Below are positions 51,501 through 63,886 of a stretch of DNA of 64,000 bases, one piece after another. Location of the stretch: assembly GCA_014773175.1 (NCBI GenBank), contig VXCM01000305.1:183012-247011 (forward strand), given 5' to 3'. Position numbers and translations under genes: made by a program. The notes beneath the pieces were generated by a model, which saw only the letters and a list, made by a program, of their open reading frames with translations, had not been told where the DNA came from and ran no database searches. Position 1 is the first letter of the stretch; each line of letters begins with the position of its first letter. The DNA comes from Lucifuga dentata. Its lineage: Eukaryota > Chordata > Actinopteri > Ophidiiformes > Bythitidae.

Positions 51501-53927
51501 GCTGTGCAAATTTAGCAAATCAACACTACTGCAAATTTCTCACATTGGTAGAGTTTTAAACAAAGTTTAACATAAGGTTAGAAAACAAAGGTGAGAGTTT
51601 CAGACATTTAAACCTTCCAGTCAAAATTACAAATCTGTACCTTGTTTACTGTTTTAAAATATGTTCATAACTCTCAGTCATAGGAAACTGAAGACTCTCT
51701 ATATGCCTATGCCTATAAAATACAATATGTGTTTGTTGGAGTGGGTAATAGTACCTAGCTGTAGATCTCTCTGTGTATCTGGAGTATAGTATATGATGCA
51801 TTAAAATATATTATTCTGCTTATATTTAGATGAGAATTTGAGTGCTGCTATTATGAGACTGAGTGTATATAATTATCTGTGTGTATTTGAAGTCATGTAT
51901 TTTCTACATTTTTGTCTCCTTGATTTTTACATATCAACTGCATCAAAGAGCCGGTGCATGGATGTGTGTGTCCAGTGCTTTCTCTTTGTGTGTATTTGGT
52001 TGATTCTTATACCTGACCATATGTTCATGCAGGTGTTTCACATGAGTATATGGACCCATATGACTCTCCATATGTGCATGCTGGTCTCTGTAGGTGCACA
52101 TGGCACAGACCCATGCAGCCGTATTTGTTTTCATTATTGCTTTCGCTGCCTGTCAGCACTGTCAATGAGGGCTCTAATGTGTGAAGGACATTTGCTGATG
52201 CAAGACATTGAAAATAAAATAATCAATTCTTATCAAATGTAAGGCCAAGCCAGATTTGCTAATTGGTTTAAAACATCTATATGTGAAGGCAGACTGAAAT
52301 GAGCTTTTCACAGGGTTGTGACAGTGAGTAGAAAACACCTCCCCTCTCTCTCTGTCTCCACTGAACACGCCTGCCTGTTACAGCTTGGCAGCCTGTGGTT
52401 AATAAAGTTAATACCATCAGACGCCTTCTCATCAGCTCTCAGGCTCTTTGCTGAGGTGGAGTCTTATCAGGCGTCAACATGACACCGTGTGCCAACCATG
52501 CTCCCCACCAGCGACCTCGCTTCACGGTGATTCCATTATTCCTGTGTATTTGTAGTTGAACGTTGTGAGGTAGGATTCATTGCAAGACTTCTGTATTGGA
52601 ATATATTATGTTGCATGTACATAAGATACAAGTAACTCAACATATATCTTCTTCTTCTTAGAGATGAGTGCTACTGATAAAAGACAAAAAGTAAAACTTT
52701 TCTCTCATGTACAAAGAATGTTTACTAAGACAATTGTAACGGTTGTTAAAATTTTCAAAGCTAGTTCACCTTAAATGCTATCTGAGAGCTGGGATATTGA
52801 TTCTGTTTTATTTTCTATGACTAAATTCCACAAAAGTCTGAAATAACTAACATTATGGAGCAACACTATTCCCTTTGATGCAGCTTGAAAATACAATGAC
52901 ATGAAATAAGATGATCAACTGAAAGCACACAGTGCAAAACTGCAAACGTTTTGTTTTGCTTATGCTGACAGCTGACATCAATAGCTTCATTTTTTCCCCT
53001 ATATTTTCTATATTTTCATCTGAATGAAATTTATGTGTTTGCATGCAGTATGTGTGTATATGTGTATGTGTGCAAGAACTGATGCCAAGTTAATGGCTTA
53101 CCTTTTACTGGAATTTTCTATAAATATGCAAATTTACTCCACATCGTGTGAAAAAGCAATCTGCGAACACATAAACGGTAGTTTGATTTTCCAAATGGAG
53201 GATCTTTTCAGCAGGAAATTGCATTCTAGGCCCTGTACACCTACATAAGCCTGGAAGGCCCGTCAGGAGAACAATCGCTGTCTGTATATTGACGATATAT
53301 TCCTGAAAGGTTTTCAAATTGGAAAAGCTAGCTGACAATTTTAAATTCATTGTATTCCTTTTAAAAAATGAGCGGGATAAGTGATCCGTAAGGTGCCTGC
53401 CATCTTTATCAATAGCTTGCCAAACTGCATTAGCAAACGATATTGTCCAAATGGTGTTATTGATTTTAGAGGAGGAAAAATGCCCAGTTCACGCCTGAGC
53501 ATCAACAGTCCTGACTAATAATGTCATTTGTCTCTAATAAGAAAAATCTATGAGAAAAATAGCCAAATATGATATTGAATAACTTTGGTTTTATATACCT
53601 GAAATTGAGAGGAGGATGGGAACTATTCTTCCTTTCTGCAGTTTTTATAAAGGTAAAAATGGAAATGCTGCACTAAGAGAAAAAGTTACACTCATCTGGA
53701 TACAAACTCAGGGTAGTGTGTGCAGTAGGTGTGTGTGTCTGAAACAAACAGGGAAAGGGAGTGACAGAGAAAGTGTCTTGGTGGCGAATGTGTATGTCCA
53801 TACATGTACGAGTACACACTAGCTCATGTGCATGATGCTTCCTAAATCTGCCTACGCTGGCAGCTGGGCTTCAATTTTCCAAACAGCACAACCTGCCAGC
53901 TCAGAGAAATACATTTATATGCATGAT

Positions 53928-53942
53928 AAAAAAAAAAAAAAG
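53928..53942. repeat. poly-A tract
   Basis: Short A run. Confidence 0.7.
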
Positions 53943-55095
53943 ACAGCACAAATGAAATACTTGTTGGAGTTGTCTCAGATAAATCCTCCATATCCCAATT
54001 ACATACAGTCAGAACAACTAACCTCGTTTGGGGAGGACTGTGTATCCTTCCCTCACTTCCTGAACTGAGGTCAGAGGAAAAACATGGTTTGAAATGACAA
54101 AATGAATTTGATGAATCAATATCTAAACCTCAGATGGATTTTCCATCTTATTGCAACAACATATGCTGCACGCTGCAGGATCACATGTGCCCTGATGTAT
54201 ACAACCTGCATTTAACCAGGAATTAGAAAGCAATGGGAAATTTCACACAACCATTAAATCAACTTGAACTGCTCTGAGCTGCCAGTGCTGAGAACAGGCT
54301 GCTTGAATGTGGTTGGCCCAAAACTAACAATCTCAAGCTTTCCTTCACTAAGTACTGCACTCACCTCAGGTCAAAGTCTATACACTTCTTCAAACATAAT
54401 ACCTCAAGATGGGCCATTTGCCACTTCAGCTGTAGTGGATGCAGCCATTAATAAGACAGTAGGTGTTTGTGATGTTACTAGGCTGTTCAGTTATTCATGA
54501 TGAGTGAGTGTCAGGGAGAGAAAGATTAAAAAAAAATACAGAAGCAAATCAAGGGGGGATGCTGAGGTCAAGAGAAAATCAACACAAAAACAGATCACAT
54601 GCAGAGAGAAAAACAAAGTGAGCAATGACGAGAGAGAGTGGAGGGAAGGAGAGGAGGGAGACCTTGCCATCCATGTGACCCCAGGGAGGGGGTTCCTGTC
54701 CTCTATCTCACGCTCTCGCTCTACAAAGTCAGAGCCTTCTATTTATACCGGACTGTAATGTTTGGCATTTCCTCTGAGGGGGAGACTACGAGCCATTGTT
54801 TTCCTTGGCTGCTGTTCCATTGGCCCAGCAGACTCCATGCATGCACAGAAATGTCATGTGTTTTGAGTTCATTTGTTCAAGTAGTTTTATTTATCACAGA
54901 GACATACTCATTTGTTGGTTGAAATATCTTATTATAAGCTATGATACTTCTACTACTGATAACACATTAGTAGCCTTGTGTGTACATTGTAGCAGACTGC
55001 CGTTGTCATATCATCATCACTACTGTCCAGCACCAGGCCCAAGCATCATGATTGCAGAATGGCATAATCTCTGCATAACCCACATTAAGTAGGAC

Positions 55096-55122
55096 CAACA
55101 GTTCCTCACAGAGGAACTGTTG
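55096..55122. repeat. perfect 12-bp stem hairpin
   Basis: caacagttcctc (55096-55107) and gaggaactgttg (55111-55122) pair exactly around the loop aca. Confidence 0.8.
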
Positions 55123-55285
55123 AAGCAGAGGAAAACGTAGACAACCATGATCAATAACACACATACATCTCAGAACTTCTCAGCCCTTACAGTATCACCA
55201 GACCCCTCAGATCCACCCACCGTGACATGTTAGCTGTGCCCCATTCATGGAAAATTAAAATCATTCAAACACCGTAGGAATTACN

Positions 55286-55310
55286 AAAAAAAAAAAAAAA
55301 AAAAAAAAAA
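55286..55310. repeat. poly-A after N at 55285
   Basis: 25 A residues following a gap base, directly before the LINE fragment. Confidence 0.9.
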
Positions 55311-55650
55311 GGCTGGGGACAGAGCTTTTTCTGTAGTGGCTACTCAGCTCTGGAATAGTCTGCCAGAGGCCGTCAGACAGGCTGAGTCTGTTGATGCTTT
55401 TAAGAGGCACCTTAAGACCCACTTTTATTCTCTGGCTTTTAATTGTGTTTAACCTGTTTTCTGTTTTTAACTGGTTCCCTGAGTTTTAAATTGTGTTTAA
55501 ACATGTCTCTATTTTAATCTTGCCGTATTCATCTATGCAATGTGTCTATGCTTGTATGTGTATGCGGACATGTCTGTCTTTGTGAAGCACTTTGGTACAA
55601 AAACCTGTTTGCTTTTAAAATGCTATATAAATGAAATAAACTTAAAATTA
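55311..55650 (+). mobile_element. L2-like LINE 3' end
   Basis: Plus strand reads GDRAFSVVATQLWNSLPEAV, then RQAESVDAFKRHLKTHFYSL, and soon stops. This is the canonical last part of L2-type LINE ORF2 (A..LWNSLP...R.A.S...FK..LKTH). The 3' UTR carries gtgaagcactttggta and aatgctatataaatgaaata, the usual L2-like end. Heavily 5'-truncated. Confidence 0.85.
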
Positions 55651-55703
55651 ATAATGGCATAACAGAAATCAAAGAAAATAAGTGGCTCTCCACTGATTTA
55701 TGA

Positions 55704-55743
55704 GTTTCTACAATATGAACAGAGAATGTCAGCCAAGTAGCTG
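55704..55743. repeat. direct repeat, left copy (partner 56577-56615)
   Basis: tctacaatatgaacagagaa then tgtcagccaagtagctg; the partner differs at a few bases. Confidence 0.7.
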
Positions 55744-55927
55744 ATGATAGCAGAATCAGCTCACATTTCTTTCTTCTCATCACAGAGTATGCGTCCTGTA
55801 TATGTACTCCAATTTCTAAGGAACAAAGCTATAATCAGATCTGTAATCCAAATCAGGGACTAAATTGTTACAATGTTGGAGGTTTGCTTAGCTTTCAAAC
55901 AGGAAAAATCCAATTCAGCCAAAATGT

Positions 55928-55953
55928 AAAAAAAAAAAAAAAAAAAAAAAAAA
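55928..55953. repeat. poly-A tract
   Basis: 26 A residues. Confidence 0.9.
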
Positions 55954-56365
55954 TAGCAACAAACATCATACGACAACAGTCGTTCTGTCCATTGGTCTGG
56001 TGGCAGGACAAAGAAAATCAAACAAAAAAAGGTTTACTATGACGGGAATAACTAAACAACATGGAATAAAGATGATATTTTCCTAGTCAGTCATCATTTG
56101 GTCCATGTACCAAACACACTAGCAAAAAGCGAGTTAGCCACAGTTGTCGTTAAGCATTAACCACACGCAACCCTCTCAGATTCTGGATCAATCATTAGAT
56201 TATTAGATTGCCTCTCTAGGGTTACGATGGCTGAGGCTGTCTGATTGTTTTGGTGTGGACTCAAGTTCCATTGCTGAGTTCACATATGCTCAAATGAACT
56301 CCAGAGTCCGAAACATGTATGAAGTATGCTAGGTGAGGAAAAGCATGCACATAAGGCTTACGTTG

Positions 56366-56536
56366 TTTACATGCTTAAGTAAATCGATTTACAATAGCAT
56401 AATCTAGGTCTGTTACTCGGAATACATCAATATCGATTAATTACCAATTGGATCTGATTATAGTTTTGATGGCATTTGAAAGAATCAATTTATTGCCTTA
56501 ATCTGAGCAGCATCACAGTTTTAATGTGCATGTCTA
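56366..56536. mobile_element. MITE-like element, copy 2 (inverted relative to copy 1)
   Basis: Starts tttacatgcttaag and ends near ttaatgtgcatgtctaaa. Shares aggtctgttactcgga, ttgaaagaatcaatttattg and the terminal motifs with copy 1 in reverse complement. Confidence 0.65.
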
Positions 56537-56576
56537 AATAACTGTCTAAAAGAAAATCAACAGATTTCACCAGAGT

Positions 56577-56615
56577 TATCTACAGTATGAACACAGAATG
56601 TCTGCCAAGTAGCTG
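56577..56615. repeat. direct repeat, right copy (partner 55704-55743)
   Basis: tctacagtatgaacacagaa then tgtctgccaagtagctg. Confidence 0.7.
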
Positions 56616-59600
56616 CAAGAGTCCATGGCTTAAAATGTCACACTTCATTCTGTCATCAATATTCATGATCCTACACATGCTAAAAAAAATGACAATTCAA
56701 ATGGTTACTATTAAATAAAACCATATAAGTACAAATCAGGATCCAAAACATCAACTTTAAAGTGAGTTTAAGAAAAGCATAGAACAAAAAAGCTAAGTAA
56801 TGGAGTTATATGTCACATAAGCTCCCAAAAACTTTGAATAATGTTAGAGAAACAAAAACACACTACATGTACTCTCCACATTTTAGTCCTGCAACTACAC
56901 AAATCAATAGGTTGTTAGTTAAACAATAGCTGCTCAAGTTTGCTGCATTTTAAAAATAGCCATTCCCCAGGGTACAGCAAAACCAAAGAGAATAATTGTG
57001 GAGGTTAACAATGCCTGCTGTGATATCAATACTGAGCTGAACCTGTGGCCTGGAGCCTGAATAAAGAGATTAGTCCCAAGGCTTAATGTTGAAAGCCAGT
57101 TCACTAATCATGGTGGGTCTAGATAAAATGCTAATTTCACTATGTAAGCAACTATTATAATATTACTTGCTGCAGAAACTGATGTAAGTATCATCGTTAG
57201 TAGAGGGTCTTAGCAGAATTTCATAATTTCATATAGATATCTGTAATCGATCATCCAGTACAAGAGGAAAGCCTAGGAGACACTACATTTTTCGGGCTGA
57301 TTTTACTCCGATTTGGCCGGACTTGACTCAGTTAGAGTCGGGCCAAATTTCCACCAAATCAAGGAATGATTTGGCTATCGGATGCTCAGATGGATTTCTG
57401 GCATGTCAGAAATTTTGGTTGGATGGCTGATCTGATTCATGCTAAAGGTACCTGAGTGTGCCTGTGTGAGTGAAGCAGCTCTAGTAACAACATATGTGGT
57501 GTGAACATGATGCTTCCATTTCCTCTTCTTGGGTTTACATCTGGTTTAAGAATACATTACTGCCCTCTGCATTATGAATTATCAATTAAACTTTATTGGA
57601 AATGTCAATGGACAAAGGCAAATGGAGACTCTGTTTACATGTACAATGTACGTACCCTGGCTGGGAGTACTGATCAGTACAATGTAAGCGCAGAGATCGG
57701 AGGCATTAGCCGTGAAGTATGGTTGATTCTATCATGTAGCGTACGATAACGCAATGCATACGAGAACTGAAAGTTGTATGGTGTCTGCCTGGCTTAAGAC
57801 AGCTGATTTTGGAGAGAAGATGTTTCTTAGAAATGCCTGCTGGGTGGGTGAGTATGTGGAGTGTGTATATACAGTATATGTATGTGTGTGTGCGTGAATG
57901 CGTGTGTCATGGTTTTCATTCCTCCATCTGTATGTGCCCCTTCCTCTAACTCCATGACTTCTTGTCGATGCTCACTGCTCTGTACAGCTACTATCCATCT
58001 AAAGAATCTACCAAACATCCTTGAAACTTAGATATATATTTTTTCAGGCCTCCTCTTGTTTACACAAACCCTCTCGATCTGTCTCTTTTTTTTAAATAGC
58101 TATTTCTTTGTTTTCTATGCCTGCTCCAACTATTTTTTTTTTTTTAAACTGCATCCTGCTTGGCTGACTTTATTAAAACCCTGGTGAGGAGAGATATTGA
58201 TTAAAGCCAGCAAGAAGCCTTGTTAAATGGCCTCGATATAAAGCAACACAGTACAGTCTGGTTTTCACTACTGAAATCTTTATGAAAACCAAACTCTAAA
58301 TGCAATAATGTGTGAAATAAGTCGAAAATGACATTCTGATATATTGCATTTTGTAATATTTTCCGTACATGTTCAGAATTTCCCACTTGATAATTTATAC
58401 ACTTCTCAACTTTTCTTTCTTGAAATATACTTTTCAGATTTCCAGAAAATCAATGACCGATGAAAACCCTAACATCACAATGCTAACATGCCATGTTTGA
58501 TTGAAAATGTTTTTCCTCACACCCTCCATGGCTCTTCCATGCCAGACTGAGGTGTACTGTACATGGGAGAGAGGCTTCTGGGGTGGGCTGCATGACACCA
58601 GAGCCGCGCTTGATCCCAGGCTCCCTGTGCCAGCAGGTGAGATCATGGGAAACACGTGCGACTCTGTAGGAGTGTATGCAAGCAGCTGGCTGTTAACAAG
58701 CATGGTGGGATGTTGGCAGAGTGCTCAGACTCAGCTGCTGCTGTATGGCTGAGGTGGAAAAGTTCCCCCACCCTTCCTGTCTGGGTGGAACCTTCATATA
58801 GTCCGGTGGTGCTTGTGAGCTTTGACACTTCAGTGCAATGGGACATGAAAAACATACGTTTATTTCTTAAACATTTTACAAAACAAATGTTGAATAATGT
58901 ATCATTCTCATGTTTCCATTTTTGATTCTTCTACTTGTAAATTTTCTATTTTTTCCCCACTCGACCCCTCGAGTCTCCGTAATTTCTGCTTTTCCACACT
59001 GCCAAATGATATGTATCTGTTCTCTTTCCTTCTTCATTCTGTGAGTAAATTCTGGTTGTTTTGTGTTTTAAATCAAGGTTTCCACTCTCTGCTCCTCTTT
59101 TTAATTCAGAGGGTTTTAGAAGGAGTCAGCGGAGCCCTAGCAGCGTGAAGCCTGGGGTTTGCCTGCAGCTTGATGGCTTCCACTAATTTAACTTTTGGGA
59201 CTGAACTGACAAGCTGACAATGTACCTCTCTACCTATGTAACCTTTGCATATGGAACCCTCACCATACACCCTCACTGTTACACCGCTATAGGAGTTACA
59301 TAAAAAAAACATATCAAATTTATCTTAAAATATGGGATTAATAAGAAATCTGAAGTCTATAGTGTCTTAGCAATATAGAGTGGTCCTTCATCCACAGATA
59401 TTGAGAAATGTGTTCTTGCTTGATGGAAAGCTGGCTTGTTGCTAACAATCCTTTTTGTCTATTAGCCTTGCAGAAGCTAGCCTAAATGCTGCAAGCTTAT
59501 TTTTCATTTTGAGATATTATTCTAGAAAACATCCATTGACAATCAGTTGGTCAAAGCAGTTGACAGGTGGACCAATCAGCAAACTATGAAAAGGGATTAG

Positions 59601-60075
59601 ATGATGATGATATTGAGGAGCCCAAAAGTTTGAAATTGAATTCAGCACCGTAGACTGATTAAAAATTGATCTGACTGAATGCTACTGATGATGCCCCTAA
59701 ACATATGCCTATAGATCCTTGCCAGACCACAAGAAGTAATGGAAATCCGGAAGTTGGCACTGCAACTCTAATTTAGTATTCAGTTCTTTAGATTTTGAGG
59801 GTAACTTTACTACACAAAATGATGACAAATCCAGAAGTAGAGAGCCAGTCTTGGCTTTTAGAGCTGTAAGCACTCTTGCTAAACATTTCTTGCCACAAAG
59901 TGTATCACCTTAATTCTGTGTGCCCTGTTTCATTCAGAAACTGGTGTCTGGGGGATTTGGGATCACAGATTAAAGTAAAGTGATGTGTGATTGCACATAT
60001 TGCACTGTGACTAGCTTGGGAATAAAAACACTTGAATGTGGTTCCAGCTACTTGTGATGTATCTCACTGTAATGC

Positions 60076-60515
60076 AGGAAAAAAGTTTGTTTGTTTGTTT
60101 GCTAGCCAGATTACTTAAAAGTTCTGAGTCAATTTTGCCAAAACTTGGAAGGGTACATGGCTCAAGGAAGAATCTATTAAATGATAGCTATCTGGATCCA
60201 GAAGAGGATGCAGGAATTTTTAAAAATTATTTCTTAACTTTGTGAGATAGGGTACTTTTCTGTAGTTTTGTTGATTTCTTTAAAAGTAACCTATCTCAAT
60301 GAAAAAAAATCAAGCTGTTTATCCCATAATAGACTCGATAGGTCTAAATTTTGAAAACTACCATTTCTTATGACAAATCAAGCAATTAAGTCCTATTATT
60401 ATGATAGTTAATTTTTCTTTTGGAGGGTGTATTAATAGAGCAAGACATTTTTTTCTAGGCTTGTCTTACCCTGGTGGAGGTATGTGTTCTAATGAGGGCT
60501 CGTCTAGTATCTATT
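60076..60515 (+). repeat. widespread dispersed repeat, class uncertain
   Basis: A set of motifs occurs in fixed order: gtttgtttgtttgtttg, aaaacttggaagggtaca, tggctcaaggaagaatctat, gatccagaagaggatgcagg, tgagatagggtacttttc, and finally ggtggaggtatgtgttctaa with gagggctcgtctagt. I know this order from repeats found across fish and other aquatic animals. No coding frame is visible. Confidence 0.65.
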
Positions 60516-61251
60516 ATGTACTATTCTGATGAATAATTTTCAGTTAGTGCTTGTGCATTGGCAACTGCTCAATACAAGCCATAAACTCTGGACAGACGGG
60601 GATTTATTACTGTGATCTTTACTTTGATGCTACCAACACATCACTGTCTCACCCAACATAAAACCATGTCCTCTTGGGTATTATTGATATTATAAAACAG
60701 GCATAAGAAAAACATTTCACCCTGCCACAATGAATAAATGCACATTTAATCTAAAGCCCCCTCCACTGACTCAACATTTGCCAATACAGAAGGTTCTTCT
60801 CAGCTCATTTGCTGTCCTTATGTGCCCAAGCAATATGGCTGTGGGTAAAAACTCAGGAGTACACTGTTTAACTGTGTCTCCACTGCGATGATTTATTTGA
60901 ACCATTCAGAAGAACAGTAGAATCTGTGGTCTGGTTTTGTTGTTGCAAGCTCGGATACTGTGACAAATGCTGAGGTGTAGAGTGGAATGCTGGGAGTTTA
61001 AAACATTAGAGGTGCAGACTCATGGCTTCTCTTGGTATGTGCATCTGTTACATGACATTGATCAGCCTAAAGCATTTAAAAACACAGTGAGCTGTTTCTA
61101 GTTTTTTTGTGGTTCCCCCTGTAATTAGGGTCACCTGATGACATGTTAATACGGAACTGTCAGGCTGTCTGCTTTAAACTTGCATAAATGTAAATGGGAG
61201 ACTTTTAAAGACCTTTTAAACGCCACTAAGAATTAAATGCAAATAAATATA

Positions 61252-61288
61252 TAAAAAAAAAAAAAAAAAANAAAAAAAAAAAAAAAAA
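61252..61288. repeat. poly-A with N at 61271
   Basis: Homopolymer with a gap base. Confidence 0.9.
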
Positions 61289-62706
61289 GAAGTCCTCTCA
61301 GAGTAAATGCATAAATGGACTTATTTCTCAGCACATCACATATTTTCCACAAACCAAATACTGTAAATGAAGCCTTTTCCAATTCCAATCATCACTGAAT
61401 ATCAATTATGAAAATATTTATCTGAAAGCATCCAAATTAACTGAAACAATCTGGCGTTGTAATAAATCTACATTGCAGGAGAACACATTTTTTAAGCTGC
61501 CACTTTCCCTTGAGCCCCTGGGTATGCTCGGTAAATATCCAAGGCTTCGAAGCACAAAAGACAAAACAAAATAGGTTAATAGCAGCCAAAACAGACACAA
61601 AAGAGTGAGCTTTGCCATGTGCCTTGGAGCAATGGCAGACAACAGCAGCCACCATTCCTTAGAGGGAGTGAAGGGAGAGACAGAGAGGGATGGAAGAAGC
61701 AAGATAGGAAACAGATGATAGATGCATGGATGAGCCAAGAGAGAGAAAATAGAGAGAATTAGAGACAACAAGAGACAGAGATGGAGAGAACACAGGACAA
61801 TAACCCAACCCACAGAAAGAAAAGTAAAAGAATGTATGGCTCTTGAAGGTAAGCATTGCAGGCTAGAGTCTTGACTCTATTCTTGTCTATTTCAGATGGA
61901 AGCATATGAATGTGCTGACGTGTAATCGGTCTGATGAGCCATGTTGTGTAATGGTATGAGACAGGCAGCTCCAAGGCTTTATCGGAAAGAACAGAACTAG
62001 GTAGAAAACCACTACAGCGCACTCATAAGACTTAGGGTATGGCTGATTGAGTTTGTACTTATAATTCACCTAATCATAGCTTTGCTTCTGCTGGCTCAGG
62101 CATAAATACAAAAGCGAGATTGGATTAAAACGTGACCATTGATCTACATAAACGTGAGATCCAAACTGTGGTCATTACTCATGCCGTGCAACACTTCAGA
62201 TTACAGAGTCATAACAGGCTCCTCAACCAAGTTTAACAGATCATGAGAAAACAGTTCAGTTCAGCATGTAATAGTCTGCACTTCATGAGTTGCATCATGT
62301 ATACTGACACTTTAACACCTGCCTGACACCTGCATCTAATCACAACTTTAAAGGAAATGAAGTCAGTTTTCTAAAGCACATGCTTATTTCAGCACTTCTT
62401 GGAGGAAGCAGACTGGCTTTTAATTTCCATTTGAATTCATTGGTTCTGCTTATGAACAAGAAAACAGATTTGTGCTTCATCTAAATAGCAAACAGCATGT
62501 GCCATATATATATTTAAAAGAGATTATTATCTCTTCAAAAATCCCAAATTAGGTTACATAATATCCAGTAATCAATTTAAAAAATAATCAGACATAATGG
62601 CCACAACAAAATTTGTAACCTCCTAATAACACTATTATATTGATAGAATAGCAGAACAATTCCACCACTATAACTTCTCTTATCACCAAGCTACTGCTTG
62701 TTTGCT

Positions 62707-62773
<67 letters not shown>
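62707..62773. repeat. (GATA)n microsatellite
   Basis: About 16 uninterrupted tetranucleotide units. Confidence 0.95.
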
Positions 62774-63387
62774 TTATTCAGTTCAACAGTTTTATGATGG
62801 TACAGCCTGATGTCCACTGGTATACCCAAAGAAGCCCATTTAACATCAGTTCTGGGCTTCCAAAGGAATGCTCATCCAAGTTGTAGCACAATTATGTGTA
62901 TTGAAAAATTGTATTTATTATATTGTTCTTATATTTTGGCTCCTTTAAATAAGTCAGATGGACAAAATATTTTAAATACCATTAAATATAATGCAGTCCA
63001 GTAAAACAACAGTACAGACTCCAGCCTCAAAAATAACTTAAGAGCTTGAATCAACACCTCTGTGACACAGTGTCTACAGCAACTAAAAATTATTATTTTC
63101 ATAATGTTAGTACTTATTCCAAGACTGTTGTATTGGATTGTATTACAGTGTACAGGTCTTTTTATTTTTATGGCCACTGAGCATAAACTGCCAAACTGGA
63201 CAGACCTTATTCTTTGATGATATAAGGACATATAATATTCTTATGCTGAACTAGATGAAACATGTTTCAGCACAGCGCCTCAACTGAGCCTCAGTAAAAC
63301 CTAAAATAAGCAGAGAGACGCATATACTTGTTAAAACTGCTCCACGTTTGGCAGGACAGCAACACCGAGTCCTCTACACCCCGACAG

Positions 63388-63422
63388 CAGAGGTACCCAA
63401 AGTGGGTCCGGGGTGGTCCTGG
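63388..63422 (+). mobile_element. possible hAT terminal-repeat fragment
   Basis: cagaggtacccaaagtgggt followed by ccggggtggtcc resembles the CAG.GGTTCCCAAA.TGGGGTCCGGGG ends of hAT elements. No partner end was found, so this may be a solo remnant or chance. Confidence 0.35.
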
Positions 63423-63635
63423 AGCAAAAATATAGGTTCAGTTTCTCCATAAAATAATAACCGATGTTTTAATCATGTTTCCCAACTATCTCCCCATGAA
63501 CAAAGCAGACTGCTACACATTTTATTAGAGCTTTCCATATGTGGGCAAATAAAGCATTAAATCAAAACACTTTACCATCGGACAGGTGTCTAACTTTCAT
63601 TATCCCGAAAGCCTACCTCGGACATGTTCGAGCGC

Positions 63636-63886
63636 GTTTGATTCGGATCCATTCAAGATCAATCTCAGCTCAACAAATTCCCAAAGGATGATGGAAAAAA
63701 CAAAAACAAAAATAAACAACCAACCACCGGTTCCCGTTTATGCCCGAGCGCTTTTCTCACCACCGGCGTGTCGGAGCGCCGCACAAACCTGAACCCATCA
63801 CATCCAGACCGAGGCAGCGACAGCGGAGGGGAGGGGTTTCAGACACCTACCAGCTTTACAAGCCGAACACTCTTTTCTTCTGTCAT
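63636..63886 (-). other. first-exon half of a possible upstream ORF
   Basis: The exon part of this interval is 63886-63851; bases 63850-63636 would be intron. Minus-strand ATG at 63886-63884 (context CAAGATGA, purine at -3) opens 12 codons, MTEEKSVRLVKL, that end exactly at the donor. If joined to the acceptor at 43690, the frame continues for 17 codons ([17 protein letters not shown]) and stops at TGA 43638-43636, 2 nt before the mid2 ATG. It exists only if this splice is real. Confidence 0.3.

Larger units (their letters stand above)
43690..63850 (-). other. mid2 intron 1 (predicted, 20.2 kb)
   Basis: From the first-exon donor to the acceptor of the ATG exon. It holds microsatellites, two MITE-like copies, an L2-like LINE end and a widespread aquatic repeat. 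No other exon is recognisable, though small non-coding exons could be missed. Between 43.7 and 47.1 kb and between 49 and 53.9 kb I see nothing distinctive. Confidence 0.55.

Noticed and set aside
62707..62773. Regular array that could suggest a CRISPR or satellite
   Set aside because: It is a pure GATA tetranucleotide microsatellite with no spacers.
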